From positions 1 through 18,210 of the forward strand of contig UQCL01000045.1 of NCBI GenBank assembly GCA_900539505.1: a stretch of 18,210 nucleotides of DNA. Reading direction: 5' to 3'. The notes beneath the pieces are model-generated. The model was not told the origin of the DNA, did not search any database, and saw only the letters and a list, made by a program, of their open reading frames with translations. Within the stretch, counting starts at the first letter, position 1. The number at the start of each line of letters is the position of its first letter. Below are positions 1 to 7,667 of this stretch, piece by piece. The translations under genes and the position numbers were made by a program. This stretch comes from an uncultured Campylobacter sp. (GTDB lineage: Bacteria; Campylobacterota; Campylobacteria; Campylobacterales; Campylobacteraceae).

Positions 1-43
1 TGCAGCGTAGTCTCGTGGGCTCGGAGATGTGTATAAGAGACAG
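1..43. other. Illumina Nextera i7 adapter remnant (non-genomic)
   Basis: Bases 10-43 match the Nextera read-2 transposase adapter as I remember it, ending with the 19-base Tn5 mosaic end AGATGTGTATAAGAGACAG at 25-43. Bases 2-9 (GCAGCGTA) sit exactly where the 8-base i7 index belongs and agree from memory with Nextera XT index N721. Base 1 fits the last base of the P7 flank. This is untrimmed library sequence at a contig end. Genomic sequence starts at 44. Confidence 0.97.
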
Positions 44-466
44 GAATATAATTCTTTATGCAAAAATTATAACGATGTATATTCGATACATAAAAGTGTA
101 AAGGCTTCTAATTTCGATAAAATCGCTATTTATAAATTTTCTGGACTCGTGATTGAAGACGCTTGCAAATACAATGCCAATATAACTAGGTTTAAAAAAT
201 TTCTTTTGCTAATTTTATCGTACGCTCTGCATCCGATAAATCTTCTTTGCTTTGGTGTACTTAAAATTTTAAGAAGAATAGATAGCATAAATTTAAATGT
301 TCTAATTTTATTAGATAGTACTCATATTAATTATTTTGCCATTCCGCTAACTATGTTAAGTGAGTATGAACGAGTAAATTTGAAAAAGTATTTAAAAGAC
401 AAACTAAATCTAAATCTTGATAATATTGAGATCAGGGATAGATTTATAGATATAAATTTTATATAA
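44..466 (+). CDS. hypothetical protein, 5'-truncated, AT-rich
   Basis: This is the 3' end of an open frame of unknown function, about 140 residues before the stop at 464-466. The frame also runs back into the adapter, where a GTG at 29 would add five adapter-encoded residues (MYKRQ). That start is an artefact and the real start is lost. Around residues 50-75 there is a hydrophobic stretch (FLLLILSYALHPINLLCFGVL) that could be a membrane segment, followed by LNVLILLDSTHINYF and a charged, Lys/Asn/Ile-rich C-terminus. GC content is roughly 27 percent by spot counts, far below the next gene, which suggests an accessory or acquired gene. I do not recognise a family. That it is a real gene is plausible but unproven. 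Confidence 0.55.
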   Translation, partial: EYNSLCKNYNDVYSIHKSVKASNFDKIAIYKFSGLVIEDACKYNANITRFKKFLLLILSYALHPINLLCFGVLKILRRIDSINLNVLILLDSTHINYFAIPLTMLSEYERVNLKKYLKDKLNLNLDNIEIRDRFIDINFI

Positions 467-471
467 AATTT
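454..471. repeat. 18-bp perfect AT-only palindrome across a stop codon
   Basis: The stretch AAATTTTATATAAAATTT is its own reverse complement and covers the stop codon (464-466) of the truncated gene. It could form a weak hairpin at the 3' end, but it has no GC stem, so it is not a convincing intrinsic terminator. Confidence 0.6.
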
Positions 472-538
472 TCTAAAACCCTTTATTTCAGTATATTTTA
501 ATAAATTCCAGCTTAAGCAGATAAATTTTATCTTTTTA

Positions 539-580
539 TTGACGAGCCTCAATGCTTATCGAAATTTAAATAGGTAAAAT
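539..580 (+). promoter_or_regulatory. predicted norB promoter with FNR/CRP-type operator
   Basis: TTGA at 539-542 and TCAA at 549-552, separated by six bases, form the FNR-type dyad TTGA-N6-TCAA. A -10-like TAAAAT lies at 575-580, which predicts transcription from about 587. The centre of the dyad (545.5) is then 41.5 bases upstream, the standard class II activator position for FNR/CRP proteins. The -35 region is replaced by the operator, as expected for an activated promoter. Which regulator binds (Fnr-like, NssR-like or another Crp/Fnr protein) is not visible here. NssR sites in C. jejuni have a different core (TTAAC-N4-GTTAA). Confidence 0.6.
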
Positions 581-610
581 TCTCTCCTAATTTCAGTTAA
601 AGGAGTGAAA

Positions 611-2848
611 ATGGCAGAGTATAAAAAGCTCTGGATGACGCTTGTAGCAGTACTCATCGTGGGCTTTAGTTTCTTGGGTTTTTACGGCGGCGAGGTGTAT
701 AGGCAGTCTCCGCCGGTGGTAAAATTTACCGATGCTAGTGGAGCTGAGCTAATCAGTACCGAGCGCATTTACCGCGGGCAGGAGGCCTGGCAGAGCATCG
801 GCGGTATGCAGGTGGGCTCGATTTGGGGTCACGGCGCGTATCAGGCGCCCGATTGGAGCGCGGATTGGCTGCATAAAGAGCTGGTTGCGTTTATGGATAT
901 CAAGGCGCAGGAGCGCTTCGGCGCTAAATTTGACGCTTTGAGCGATGAGCAAAAGGCGCAGATCAAGGCGCTTACCAAGGCCGAGTACCGCACCAACACC
1001 GTAAAAGACGGTACCGTTAAGTTAAGCGATGATCGCTTGAAGGCTATGGCTGTCGTAAAAGACGAGTACATGGGCGTTTTCGGAAACGATCCGCGCTTTA
1101 AAAAGCTTCGCGAGGATTACGCGATGAAGGAAAACACGCTCGCAAACGAGCAACACCGCGCCGAGCTCGTGGATTTCATCTTTTGGACTGCATGGGCGGT
1201 TTCTACGGATCGTCCGAGCGGAGAGGCGACCTATACCAATAACTGGCCGCACGAGCCGCTAATAGACAATGTCCCTACCACGGAAAACGTCGTTTGGACG
1301 ATCGCAAGCCTCGTTATTTTGCTTACCGGCATCGGTCTTCTGGTGTGGTTTGGAAATTTCTACGGCAAAAAGGACGAGGATTTCGAGGCTCCTGCGAAGC
1401 TAAACGCCGATCCGATCGCCGCTTTGGCGCTTACGCCGTCGCAAAAGGCGCTTGGCAAATATCTTTTCGTAGCGGTTGCGTTGTTTGCATTTCAGGCCTT
1501 CATCGGCGGCTTTGTTGCGCACTATACAATCGAGGGTCAGTCCTTTTTCGGGCTTGATATTTCGCAGTATATCCCTTACTCGCTAGCGCGCACCTGGCAC
1601 GTGCAGGCATCCATTTTCTGGATCGCTACCGGCTTTTTGGCGGCGGGATTGTTTCTAGCTCCGATAATCAACGGCGGCAAGGATCCGAAATTTCAAAAGC
1701 TCGGCGTGGACGTGCTTTTCTACGCGCTTCTTTTCTTGGTCGTCGGCAGCTTCGCGGGCGAATACATGGCGATTGCGGGCAAGATGGATCCAAGCAGCAG
1801 TTTCTGGATCGGACATCAAGGATACGAGTATTTAGACCTCGGTAGAATTTGGCAGCTGATACTGTTTGTGGGTCTTGTGATCTGGATGGTACTCGTGCTG
1901 CGCGGCTTTATCGCGGGCTTTAGAGCCGAGGGTGATAAGAATTTATTGGCAATCTTTACCGCTTCGGTTATCGCCGTGGGGCTTTTTTACGGCGCGGGAC
2001 TATTCTACGGACAGCGCTCGCCGATCCCAGTGATGGAGTATTGGCGCTGGTGGGTCGTGCACCTTTGGGTCGAGGGATTTTTCGAGGTTTTCGCGACGGC
2101 GTCTTTGGCGTTCGTGTTCGCATCCTTGGGCTTAGTAAGCAAGAAATTTGCCACCTACACCTCGATTGCTAGCGCGTCGATTTTCCTAATCGGCGGAATT
2201 CCGGGCACCTTCCACCACCTCTATTTTGCGGGCACCACTACGCCGATAATGGCTGTGGGTGCGAGCTTTTCGGCGCTTGAAGTCGTGCCTTTGGTGCTTT
2301 TGGGTTCGGAGGCGTTTCATTACTACAAGCTTCAATTCGCGCAGGATTGGGCCAAGCGTCTAAAATGGCCGCTTTACTGCTTTATCGCCGTGGCGTTTTG
2401 GAATATGCTGGGCGCGGGCGTTTTCGGCTTTTTGATCAACCCGCCGCTTGCGCTATTTTACATCCAGGGCTTAAACACCACTGCAGTGCACGCTCATACG
2501 GCGCTATTTGGTGTATACGGCTTTTTGGCGCTCGGCTTCGTGTGGCTCGTGGCGCTGTATATCTACAGGCAAAAAAGCTTCGACGATACGCTGATGAAGA
2601 TCGGCTTTTGGGCGCTTAATGCGGGTCTGCTTCTAATGGTGCTGATTTCGCTATTACCTGTCGGAATTTTGCAGGCATTCGCGGCGATCGACGTGGGTAT
2701 GTGGTACGCAAGAAGCGCAGAGTTTTTGCAAAAAGACAGCCTCTATGGGCTCCGTTGGGCGCGCATCATCGGCGATACGATCTTTTTGGTAGGAAGCGTG
2801 TGCTTCTTGCTTCAAATCGTGCGAATGATATTCTCACGCGCTAAATAG
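611..2848 (+). CDS. norB: quinol-dependent nitric oxide reductase (qNor)
   Basis: A 745-residue inner-membrane enzyme that reduces two NO to N2O with electrons from the quinol pool (menaquinol in this lineage, inferred). An N-terminal helix (residues 7-26) is followed by a periplasmic domain (about 27-222) typical of qNor. It has no CxxCH haem-c motif, which separates it from cNor. The rest is a haem-copper-oxidase-type membrane domain. Metal-site residues are in place: H330 in RTWH, H484 and E488 in HLWVEGFFE, H535/H536 in FHHLYF, and H627/H629 in VHAHTALFG. The spacing 484-488-535-536 equals that of the FeB ligands in Geobacillus qNor as I remember it. The start is ATG 611, with AAAGGAG at 599-605 ahead of it; the in-frame GTG at 605 lies inside the ribosome binding site. 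No norC, norQ or norD lies nearby. Role: NO detoxification or partial denitrification. Confidence 0.95.
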   Translation: MAEYKKLWMTLVAVLIVGFSFLGFYGGEVYRQSPPVVKFTDASGAELISTERIYRGQEAWQSIGGMQVGSIWGHGAYQAPDWSADWLHKELVAFMDIKAQERFGAKFDALSDEQKAQIKALTKAEYRTNTVKDGTVKLSDDRLKAMAVVKDEYMGVFGNDPRFKKLREDYAMKENTLANEQHRAELVDFIFWTAWAVSTDRPSGEATYTNNWPHEPLIDNVPTTENVVWTIASLVILLTGIGLLVWFGNFYGKKDEDFEAPAKLNADPIAALALTPSQKALGKYLFVAVALFAFQAFIGGFVAHYTIEGQSFFGLDISQYIPYSLARTWHVQASIFWIATGFLAAGLFLAPIINGGKDPKFQKLGVDVLFYALLFLVVGSFAGEYMAIAGKMDPSSSFWIGHQGYEYLDLGRIWQLILFVGLVIWMVLVLRGFIAGFRAEGDKNLLAIFTASVIAVGLFYGAGLFYGQRSPIPVMEYWRWWVVHLWVEGFFEVFATASLAFVFASLGLVSKKFATYTSIASASIFLIGGIPGTFHHLYFAGTTTPIMAVGASFSALEVVPLVLLGSEAFHYYKLQFAQDWAKRLKWPLYCFIAVAFWNMLGAGVFGFLINPPLALFYIQGLNTTAVHAHTALFGVYGFLALGFVWLVALYIYRQKSFDDTLMKIGFWALNAGLLLMVLISLLPVGILQAFAAIDVGMWYARSAEFLQKDSLYGLRWARIIGDTIFLVGSVCFLLQIVRMIFSRAK

Positions 2849-2854
2849 AGCTTT

Positions 2855-2988
2855 CGCGAGCTTTTATCGCTTGTTTGCCTCGCAGAAATTTTATATTCTT
2901 GCGGGGCTTTTAAATTTTACTCGGCTTTGCGCGAGCCTGTTTTGCGTGAGCTTTTTGCTGCAAAGGGGAGCTGCGCGAGCCTTTTGCC
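2855..2988 (+). repeat. degenerate direct repeats, GCGCGAGCYTTTTGC type
   Basis: Related words occur at 2855-2870 (CGCGAGCTTTTATCGC), 2929-2945 (GCGCGAGCCTGTTTTGC), 2944-2958 (GCGTGAGCTTTTTGC) and 2973-2988 (GCGCGAGCCTTTTGCC). They fill most of the norB-yqeY spacer together with the terminator. They look like local slippage or decayed repeats; no function is visible. Confidence 0.5.
2877..2911 (+). terminator. intrinsic terminator after norB
   Basis: The arms GCCTCGCAGAA (2877-2887) and TTCTTGCGGGGC (2896-2907) pair with one G-U wobble and one bulged base around an AT-rich loop, followed by TTTT at 2908-2911. It lies about 30 bases after the norB stop. Confidence 0.75.
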
Positions 2989-3093
2989 GCGGACGATACC
3001 CGCGCAAGCTTTAAATTTGGCCGCAAATCGCGATCAATCTTTAAAATTTTAAAATTTCATCCTCTTAAATTTACCCGAGCCAAATTTTAAATT

Positions 3094-3102
3094 TGCTACA
3101 AT
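3094..3102 (+). promoter_or_regulatory. predicted extended -10 promoter for yqeY
   Basis: TACAAT at 3097-3102 is preceded by TGC, giving TGN-TACAAT after a T-rich run. This fits the Campylobacter sigma70 pattern, in which the extended -10 matters more than the -35. It predicts transcription from about 3109, ahead of the ribosome binding site at 3124-3129. Confidence 0.5.
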
Positions 3103-3135
3103 TACCGCCGAAATTTTAACCTCAAGGAGCGAAAA

Positions 3136-3579
3136 ATGAATGTGCGAGAGCAAATTTTAGAAGACATTAAAACAGCGATGAAGAGCGGCGATCACTTCCG
3201 CAGAGACAGCCTGCGGATGCTTAACGCCGCGCTTAAGCAGGTCGAGGTGGACGAGCGCATCAGCCTTAGCGACGAGCGCGTCTTTAGCATACTTCAAAGC
3301 GAGATCAAGCGCCGAAACGACTCTGTGGAGCAGTACCGCGCGGGCGGTCGCGACGATCTGGTGCAAAAAGAGCAGGGCGAGATCGAGATCATCGCGTCCT
3401 ATCTGCCCGCGCAGCTAAGCGATGCCGAGCTTGCCGCCGAGGTTGGCTCGCTAATCGCCGAGCTTGGCGCTAGCGGCGCAAAGGATATGGGGCGCGTGAT
3501 GAAAGCCGCCAAGGAAGCGCTCGGCTCAAGCGTGGACGGCAAGCGGCTGAGCGAGGCGGTCAAAGCGGCACTGAAGTAG
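3136..3579 (+). CDS. yqeY: GatB/YqeY family protein
   Basis: A 147-residue cytosolic protein of the YqeY family, which resembles the tail domain of the GatB amidotransferase subunit and is thought to bind tRNA. Its exact role is not settled. Family hallmarks are visible: the N-terminal helix pattern LEDIKTAMKSGDHFRRDSLR, the central EIKRRNDSVEQYRAGGR, the EIEIIASYLPAQLSDAEL stretch, and the C-terminal KDMGRVMKAAKE followed by DGKRLSEAVKAAL. Length is normal for a stand-alone YqeY. AAGGAG at 3124-3129 places the start at ATG 3136. It stands alone between a promoter-like site and a weak hairpin at its stop. In many bacteria yqeY lies near rpsU or dnaG, which is not the case here. Confidence 0.93.
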   Translation: MNVREQILEDIKTAMKSGDHFRRDSLRMLNAALKQVEVDERISLSDERVFSILQSEIKRRNDSVEQYRAGGRDDLVQKEQGEIEIIASYLPAQLSDAELAAEVGSLIAELGASGAKDMGRVMKAAKEALGSSVDGKRLSEAVKAALK

Positions 3580-3595
3580 CCTGCGTTTGAGGCTA
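3577..3595 (+). terminator. weak hairpin at the yqeY stop
   Basis: TAGCCT (3577-3582, including the stop codon) pairs perfectly with AGGCTA (3590-3595) across a 7-base loop, followed by AATTTAAG. The stem is short and the U-tract poor, so termination is only a possibility. Confidence 0.35.
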
Positions 3596-3710
3596 AATTT
3601 AAGTCCGGCTACGGCTAAATCGTATCGGCGCAAAATTTCGCTGCTGAAATTTTTAGATAGAGTTTTAGCTGCGGAATTCATACGCTAATTTAAAATTTTA
3701 AAGGATCATC

Positions 3711-4340
3711 ATGAAAAAATTTATCGCGGTTTTACTAGCTGTCCTGCTTGTGGGATGCCAGTGCAAACAAAACGTAGTGCCTGGGGCGAACGAAACGCCC
3801 GAAAAGATCACGGCATTTTTCATAAACGATGGCAAGGAATACATCGTAGGCGAGAAACTCAGCTATGTGCTGACGGACGGCTCGTCGCTTAAGAATATCT
3901 CGGAATTTTACGATGGCGGGTACGCCAAGGGGTTTAAGCGCGAGTTTGTGCAGATCGAAGTAACCGATGCTAAAAACGGCGAGGCGCGCGGCAGCTTCAG
4001 CGCATTTTTGAACTCTGCCGCAGGAGCAGATGTCGCCAAAATCAAAGCTTTAGCAGATCGCATCGAAATCGATGAGAAAAAAGGTGAGATAGAAGCGATT
4101 TTCTACTTCGATGCGCGCGTCGTGCAGATCAAAAATCTTAGCGAAATAATGAAGCCAAGCGATAGGCTGCGCTCTCCGATCCCGGCAAACATCGAGGTTA
4201 GACCTGAACGCTGCGAGGGCAACGCCCTATTGGATACGCTAGGCATCATCGTGGCTATACCGGTGGTAATCGTGGGCGTAGTGCTATTTCTGCCCGTCGG
4301 GGCGATGGAGGCACTTGCGATGCAGCATAGCTCGCGATAA
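3711..4340 (+). CDS. predicted lipoprotein with C-terminal hydrophobic helix
   Basis: A 209-residue protein of unknown function. Residues 1-15 are a lipoprotein signal peptide ending in the lipobox L13-V14-G15-C16, so Cys16 should be lipidated. Cys18 follows closely. The middle (about 30-165) alternates short strands and acidic loops, such as INDGKEYIVGEKLSYVLTDG, and looks like a small extracytoplasmic domain. Residues about 176-200 (TLGIIVAIPVVIVGVVLFLPVG) are a second hydrophobic segment. That is unusual for a lipoprotein and would anchor the C-terminus in a membrane or mediate packing. AAAGGA at about 3700-3705 supports ATG 3711. The next gene starts 52 bases downstream on the same strand and is also a membrane protein, so the two may be co-transcribed. 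I do not recognise the family. Confidence 0.85.
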   Translation: MKKFIAVLLAVLLVGCQCKQNVVPGANETPEKITAFFINDGKEYIVGEKLSYVLTDGSSLKNISEFYDGGYAKGFKREFVQIEVTDAKNGEARGSFSAFLNSAAGADVAKIKALADRIEIDEKKGEIEAIFYFDARVVQIKNLSEIMKPSDRLRSPIPANIEVRPERCEGNALLDTLGIIVAIPVVIVGVVLFLPVGAMEALAMQHSSR

Positions 4341-4392
4341 TAAAAACTGTAAAATTCCGTATCTTGCAGCGAAACTTACAATGTAATGATCG

Positions 4393-5028
4393 ATGAAGCT
4401 CGGCGAAATTTGGTATAACTTAGATCGCAAGTTCGATCTATTTATGATCGCATTTTATTTGGCGGCGATGTGGTACGGATTTCTTTTTAGCTTGAATCCT
4501 AAAAGCTTAGATGATCTGAAAATCGCAAATGGAATAATCATGGATGTCGGAAGCGATGATGGGCGCGAATATATGCAGATTTTTACGGATGAGCGCAAAT
4601 TTATCAAAGTCTTTTTAAATGGCGATACGGATAACTTAACCTCTTTTTATAAAAATAAAATTTTGCTCAATGCAGCAATTGCTGAAGCTAATTTTAAGCG
4701 CTCAGGAGCGGACGAGTGGCAAGGCGTAAATATCAAGCCTTCTATCTCGCTAATCGCATACGAATGGCTGGAAGGCAAGCGAGTTAAAGCTTGGTATCAA
4801 AGCCGTCCGTTTCCGTTTCAGGGTCGCGGCACGGCATATCAAGTTTTATTTTTGGATTATAATGCGAGCGTCGATCCGCCGCAGCGCGAGTATCTGATGA
4901 AATTCAGATATGACAAATACGCTACGATGGATGATAAATTTACAGCTACGATATTTGGAGCTTTGACGCTCATTTTTCTTGCGATTATGGCGGGTAAATT
5001 TTATCAAGCATGGCGCCAACTGCAATAA
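4393..5028 (+). CDS. hypothetical protein with two membrane helices
   Basis: A 211-residue protein of unknown function. One hydrophobic helix lies near the N-terminus (about 14-33, DLFMIAFYLAAMWYGFLFSL) and another near the C-terminus (about 184-203, TIFGALTLIFLAIMAGKFY), with a soluble domain of about 150 residues between them that is probably extracytoplasmic. The domain is rich in aromatic and charged residues and contains FPFQGRGTAYQVLF. There is no clear Shine-Dalgarno sequence before ATG 4393, so translation may depend on the upstream lipoprotein message, or the start may differ. The similar size and membrane location of the upstream lipoprotein suggest a paired envelope function, but this is only inferred from position. 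Confidence 0.8.
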   Translation: MKLGEIWYNLDRKFDLFMIAFYLAAMWYGFLFSLNPKSLDDLKIANGIIMDVGSDDGREYMQIFTDERKFIKVFLNGDTDNLTSFYKNKILLNAAIAEANFKRSGADEWQGVNIKPSISLIAYEWLEGKRVKAWYQSRPFPFQGRGTAYQVLFLDYNASVDPPQREYLMKFRYDKYATMDDKFTATIFGALTLIFLAIMAGKFYQAWRQLQ

Positions 5029-5414
5029 ACATTGCGCCGCGAAATTTTAATTAGCATCGGATAGCCTGAAAACACGGCGCGCAGTATCGATACGAAGCAT
5101 TTTAAAAGGCGCTAGGCTTGCGGCGTGCATTTTCATTGCGGGTAGCGGCGCGAGCAGGATAAATTTGCAGTGTTAAATTTGAAGCGCTATTAAAATACAG
5201 ATCTTAGTAGGGTTTAAAATTTTGATAAGTAGTGCACGTCCTGCTTTAAAATTTTTAGGCTTCGGCTGCGCCGGCAAGCGCAAAATTCTAAATTTTAAAC
5301 TGCATAAAATTTCAAAATTTAAACTGCGCGAGATTTCAAGATTTCAAAATTTTAAATCTCGCGCTCGTTTAGCAGTATCCCTAAAATTCCAAACGCCAAA
5401 TGGGAGCAAATGGG
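5029..5414. other. 386-base spacer, AAATTT-rich
   Basis: This lies between two convergent genes. The left half has no clear structure. From about 5208 onward it is dense in AAATTT/AAATTTTAAA words, and it holds the inverted repeat listed separately. A short TTG-started frame inside it has no ribosome binding site or protein-like composition, so I see no gene here. Confidence 0.7.
5326..5364. repeat. 11-bp perfect inverted repeat
   Basis: GCGCGAGATTT (5326-5336) is the exact reverse complement of AAATCTCGCGC (5354-5364), with a 17-base AT-rich loop. It lies about 50 bases past the stop of the minus-strand gene and about 300 bases past the plus-strand gene. No U-tract follows on either strand. 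It could be a 3' mRNA structure. Confidence 0.65.
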
Positions 5415-5430
5415 CTAAAATAGCCCATTT
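5408..5430 (-). terminator. hairpin spanning the stop of the AsmA-like gene
   Basis: AAATGGGCTA (5408-5417) pairs perfectly with TAGCCCATTT (5421-5430) across three bases. It includes the stop codon and last codons of the minus-strand gene. The stem is 10 bp and GC-containing, but no U-run follows. It could block read-through from either direction between the converging genes. A direct repeat of CAAATGGG lies beside it at about 5397-5414. Confidence 0.5.
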
Positions 5431-7661
5431 ATCAGCCCTTTAATCGCGTCTGATTTCTCCTTTTTCGCGTCGTTTTTGCTGCTGTTATCGTCCTTTTTCA
5501 CGCCGAAAAGCTTGTCGATGCCCTTGCCGATCTGCTTGTCGAGTTTGCCCTTTAGATAGTCCGATTGGATATTGTATTTCGGCTCTTTAATCGTGCCGGT
5601 GATATTTATCTCAAAGTCGGTTTTCTCGACGTTGGCCTTAACGGGCACCGAAATTGCGCCCGTTTTGCTATCCAGCGTGCCGCCCGTGACGTTTAGTTTG
5701 CTTTTTTGCGCGCTCATATCGGCGTTGAAATTTATCAAATTTTGCTTGATCGTGCCGTCTACTTTGGCGTCGTTATAGACCTCGCCGCCTAGATCGCGGC
5801 CTAAAATTTTACCGATTTTATCGATCAATCCGCCGCTAGGAAGGCGGCCGTTGTTGATGATCGCGTCAAATTTTCCGCTGTGCGAGCTAGTATTATACGT
5901 AAGATTTGCATTGCCCGTGCCGTCGTAGACGTGATCGATATTTAGAAGCGTCGTAAGCTCTTTGACGATGAAATTTTGAATTTTAAAATTTACCTCATCG
6001 CCCGCGATCCGTCCGTTCAGCTCGCCGCCTGCGATCTTGGAATTTACGGTCGCAAACAGGCTCTTGCCGTCGTGTGAAAGCTCGCCGGTAGCGGCGATCT
6101 TGCCGTTTAGTCTACGATTTAAGAAAAACTCTAGTCGCTGCAGGCTCGGGATCAGCAGTGCGTAGTTTGCTTTAAGCGCTTTGTTTTTGAGCTCGTAGGT
6201 GCCGTTTAGGCTCTGAAGCTGCGCCAGATCGGAGTTTGCGTTTGTGCTAAAGGTCGCGACTGAGTTTTTGATATTTGTCTGCGCCTGCGCGTCCGCTTTT
6301 AGATCGCTCGGGAAGCTCTTGCCCGTCGCGCCGTCTAAAAATTTCTTAAAAATCACGCCGTTAGCGAGCGAAATTTGCGCCGTGCCGTTGATACCGTCCT
6401 TTAAGCTTAACTTCGCATCGCCGTTTATCGTGCCGTTTCCGATCGCATTGCCGTAAAACAGAGCCGAAAGCACAGCCAGATTTAGGTTGCTCGCCTTAAG
6501 CTTTAGATCGCTTAAATTTCCGTTCGCATTCAGGTTGCCGCCCATCGCGTTTAGATTTAAGCTTAAATTTTTAAGCTCATTTTGCGCTAGAGCCGCGCTA
6601 AGTTCGCCGTTTGCCTTGCCTTGCAGCTTCACTCCCAGGACGTTTTGCAGCGCGGCCAGATCGTTTGCGTTTAGCTTTGCAGACAGCTCGCCGTTTTTAT
6701 TTTTCAGGTCAAATTTGGCCTCCGCATCCGCTTTAAGCGCGTCTTTAAATGCCGAAATTTGCGAGTTTGAAAGCTCAAGCGTAGAAAAATCGGTCTTTAA
6801 ATTTCCGTTTGCTTTAACGTCGCCAGAAATTTTACGCCCGATAAGGCTTTCGAGCTTCGCTAGATCGGGCAAGCTCAGATTAAAATCGGAATTTAAAGTT
6901 TTGCTTTTCAGATCAAATTCCGATTTTTCGGCGCTGATCTTGCCCAGGGTCGAATCGATCTTACTTGCTGCTCGCAGGACGTCATTTTGCGCCGTAATGT
7001 CCGAGTTTAGCGTGATCTGCACGCCCTTTGGGATGGAGATATTCATATCTTTAAACGCAGATTCGTTTAGGATCAAATTTGAACTTTTGATGCTCGCGTT
7101 GCCCTCTGCGCCGCCGCTGTTAGCCTTGATGTCCGAGAGCACGTCGATATTTCCTTTTGCGTAGATCGGCAGAGAAGCCACGGCAAGGGCTTTTTCGACG
7201 TTTAGGCCCTTAGCGTCGATTTGCAGATCAAGCGGACTAAGGTCTTTTAAATTTGCTAAAAATTTTACGTTGCTATCAAAAATCCGCCCGCTGCCGTTGA
7301 TGCCGAATTTGTCAAGATCGCCTAAAATTTGCCCTTTGAGGCTTAGCTCTTCGCTCGTTTTTATGCCGAGTTTGGCCAGATCGTGCGCGTTTGCGTCGTA
7401 GTTAAGATCGAAAGAGCGCGCAAAAAGCGAGTATTTGCCCTTTATGTTTACGTTCGCAGCGTCATTTACGTTGGCGCTGATGTCCAGATCGCCGAAATTT
7501 AGATCGAATTTCTCAAGCTTCACGTCAAGGCCGCTTTTTTCTTTGATCAAATTTTCTATGTAAGGCCTGGTAAGATTGTTGCCAAAATCGCTGAAAAATA
7601 GGCAGCCCGCGCCTACGATAAGCAGGATTAAAATTCCTGCGATTATGCCGAAAATTTTCAT
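5415..7661 (-). CDS. AsmA-like envelope protein
   Basis: A 748-residue protein with one N-terminal membrane helix (about 4-25) and a long periplasmic body of repeating beta-strand segments rich in Asn, Leu, Lys and Asp. The pattern of alternating hydrophobic residues (for example LNLNAMGGNLNANGNLSDL), the N-terminal LTRPYIENLIKEKSGLDVKLEKF stretch and the C-terminal GTIKEPKYNIQSDYLKG segment fit the AsmA/TamB-like superfamily. Such proteins span the periplasm as grooved bridges that carry phospholipid between membranes; that role is inferred for this one. A Lys/Asp-rich tail (about 710-740) follows. The start is supported by AAGGGGA (7667-7673 region, minus strand) upstream of the ATG at 7661. 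It diverges from groES, with 205 bases between them. The body is low in complexity, so family assignment rests on overall pattern. Confidence 0.78.
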   Translation of the reverse strand: MKIFGIIAGILILLIVGAGCLFFSDFGNNLTRPYIENLIKEKSGLDVKLEKFDLNFGDLDISANVNDAANVNIKGKYSLFARSFDLNYDANAHDLAKLGIKTSEELSLKGQILGDLDKFGINGSGRIFDSNVKFLANLKDLSPLDLQIDAKGLNVEKALAVASLPIYAKGNIDVLSDIKANSGGAEGNASIKSSNLILNESAFKDMNISIPKGVQITLNSDITAQNDVLRAASKIDSTLGKISAEKSEFDLKSKTLNSDFNLSLPDLAKLESLIGRKISGDVKANGNLKTDFSTLELSNSQISAFKDALKADAEAKFDLKNKNGELSAKLNANDLAALQNVLGVKLQGKANGELSAALAQNELKNLSLNLNAMGGNLNANGNLSDLKLKASNLNLAVLSALFYGNAIGNGTINGDAKLSLKDGINGTAQISLANGVIFKKFLDGATGKSFPSDLKADAQAQTNIKNSVATFSTNANSDLAQLQSLNGTYELKNKALKANYALLIPSLQRLEFFLNRRLNGKIAATGELSHDGKSLFATVNSKIAGGELNGRIAGDEVNFKIQNFIVKELTTLLNIDHVYDGTGNANLTYNTSSHSGKFDAIINNGRLPSGGLIDKIGKILGRDLGGEVYNDAKVDGTIKQNLINFNADMSAQKSKLNVTGGTLDSKTGAISVPVKANVEKTDFEINITGTIKEPKYNIQSDYLKGKLDKQIGKGIDKLFGVKKDDNSSKNDAKKEKSDAIKGLINGLF

Positions 7662-7667
7662 TTCGTC

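Noticed and set aside
29..43. GTG start giving an N-terminal MYKRQ
   Set aside because: These five codons are read from the Nextera mosaic end, so they are not part of the gene.
331..552. Minus-strand frame of 73 codons
   Set aside because: It is antisense to the truncated gene, AT-rich, and without a family-like pattern or clear ribosome binding site.
605..610. GTG 605 as the norB start
   Set aside because: It lies inside the AAAGGAG ribosome binding site; ATG 611 has proper spacing.
5222..5443. Plus-strand TTG frame of 73 codons
   Set aside because: It is built from AAATTT words, lacks a ribosome binding site and runs into the convergent gene and its hairpin.
6487..7164. Plus-strand frame of 225 codons opposite the AsmA-like gene
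   Set aside because: It is a mirror of the repetitive Asn/Leu/Lys coding strand, giving Ser/Phe/Ala-rich nonsense; the minus-strand frame has the membrane helix, ribosome binding site and full length.
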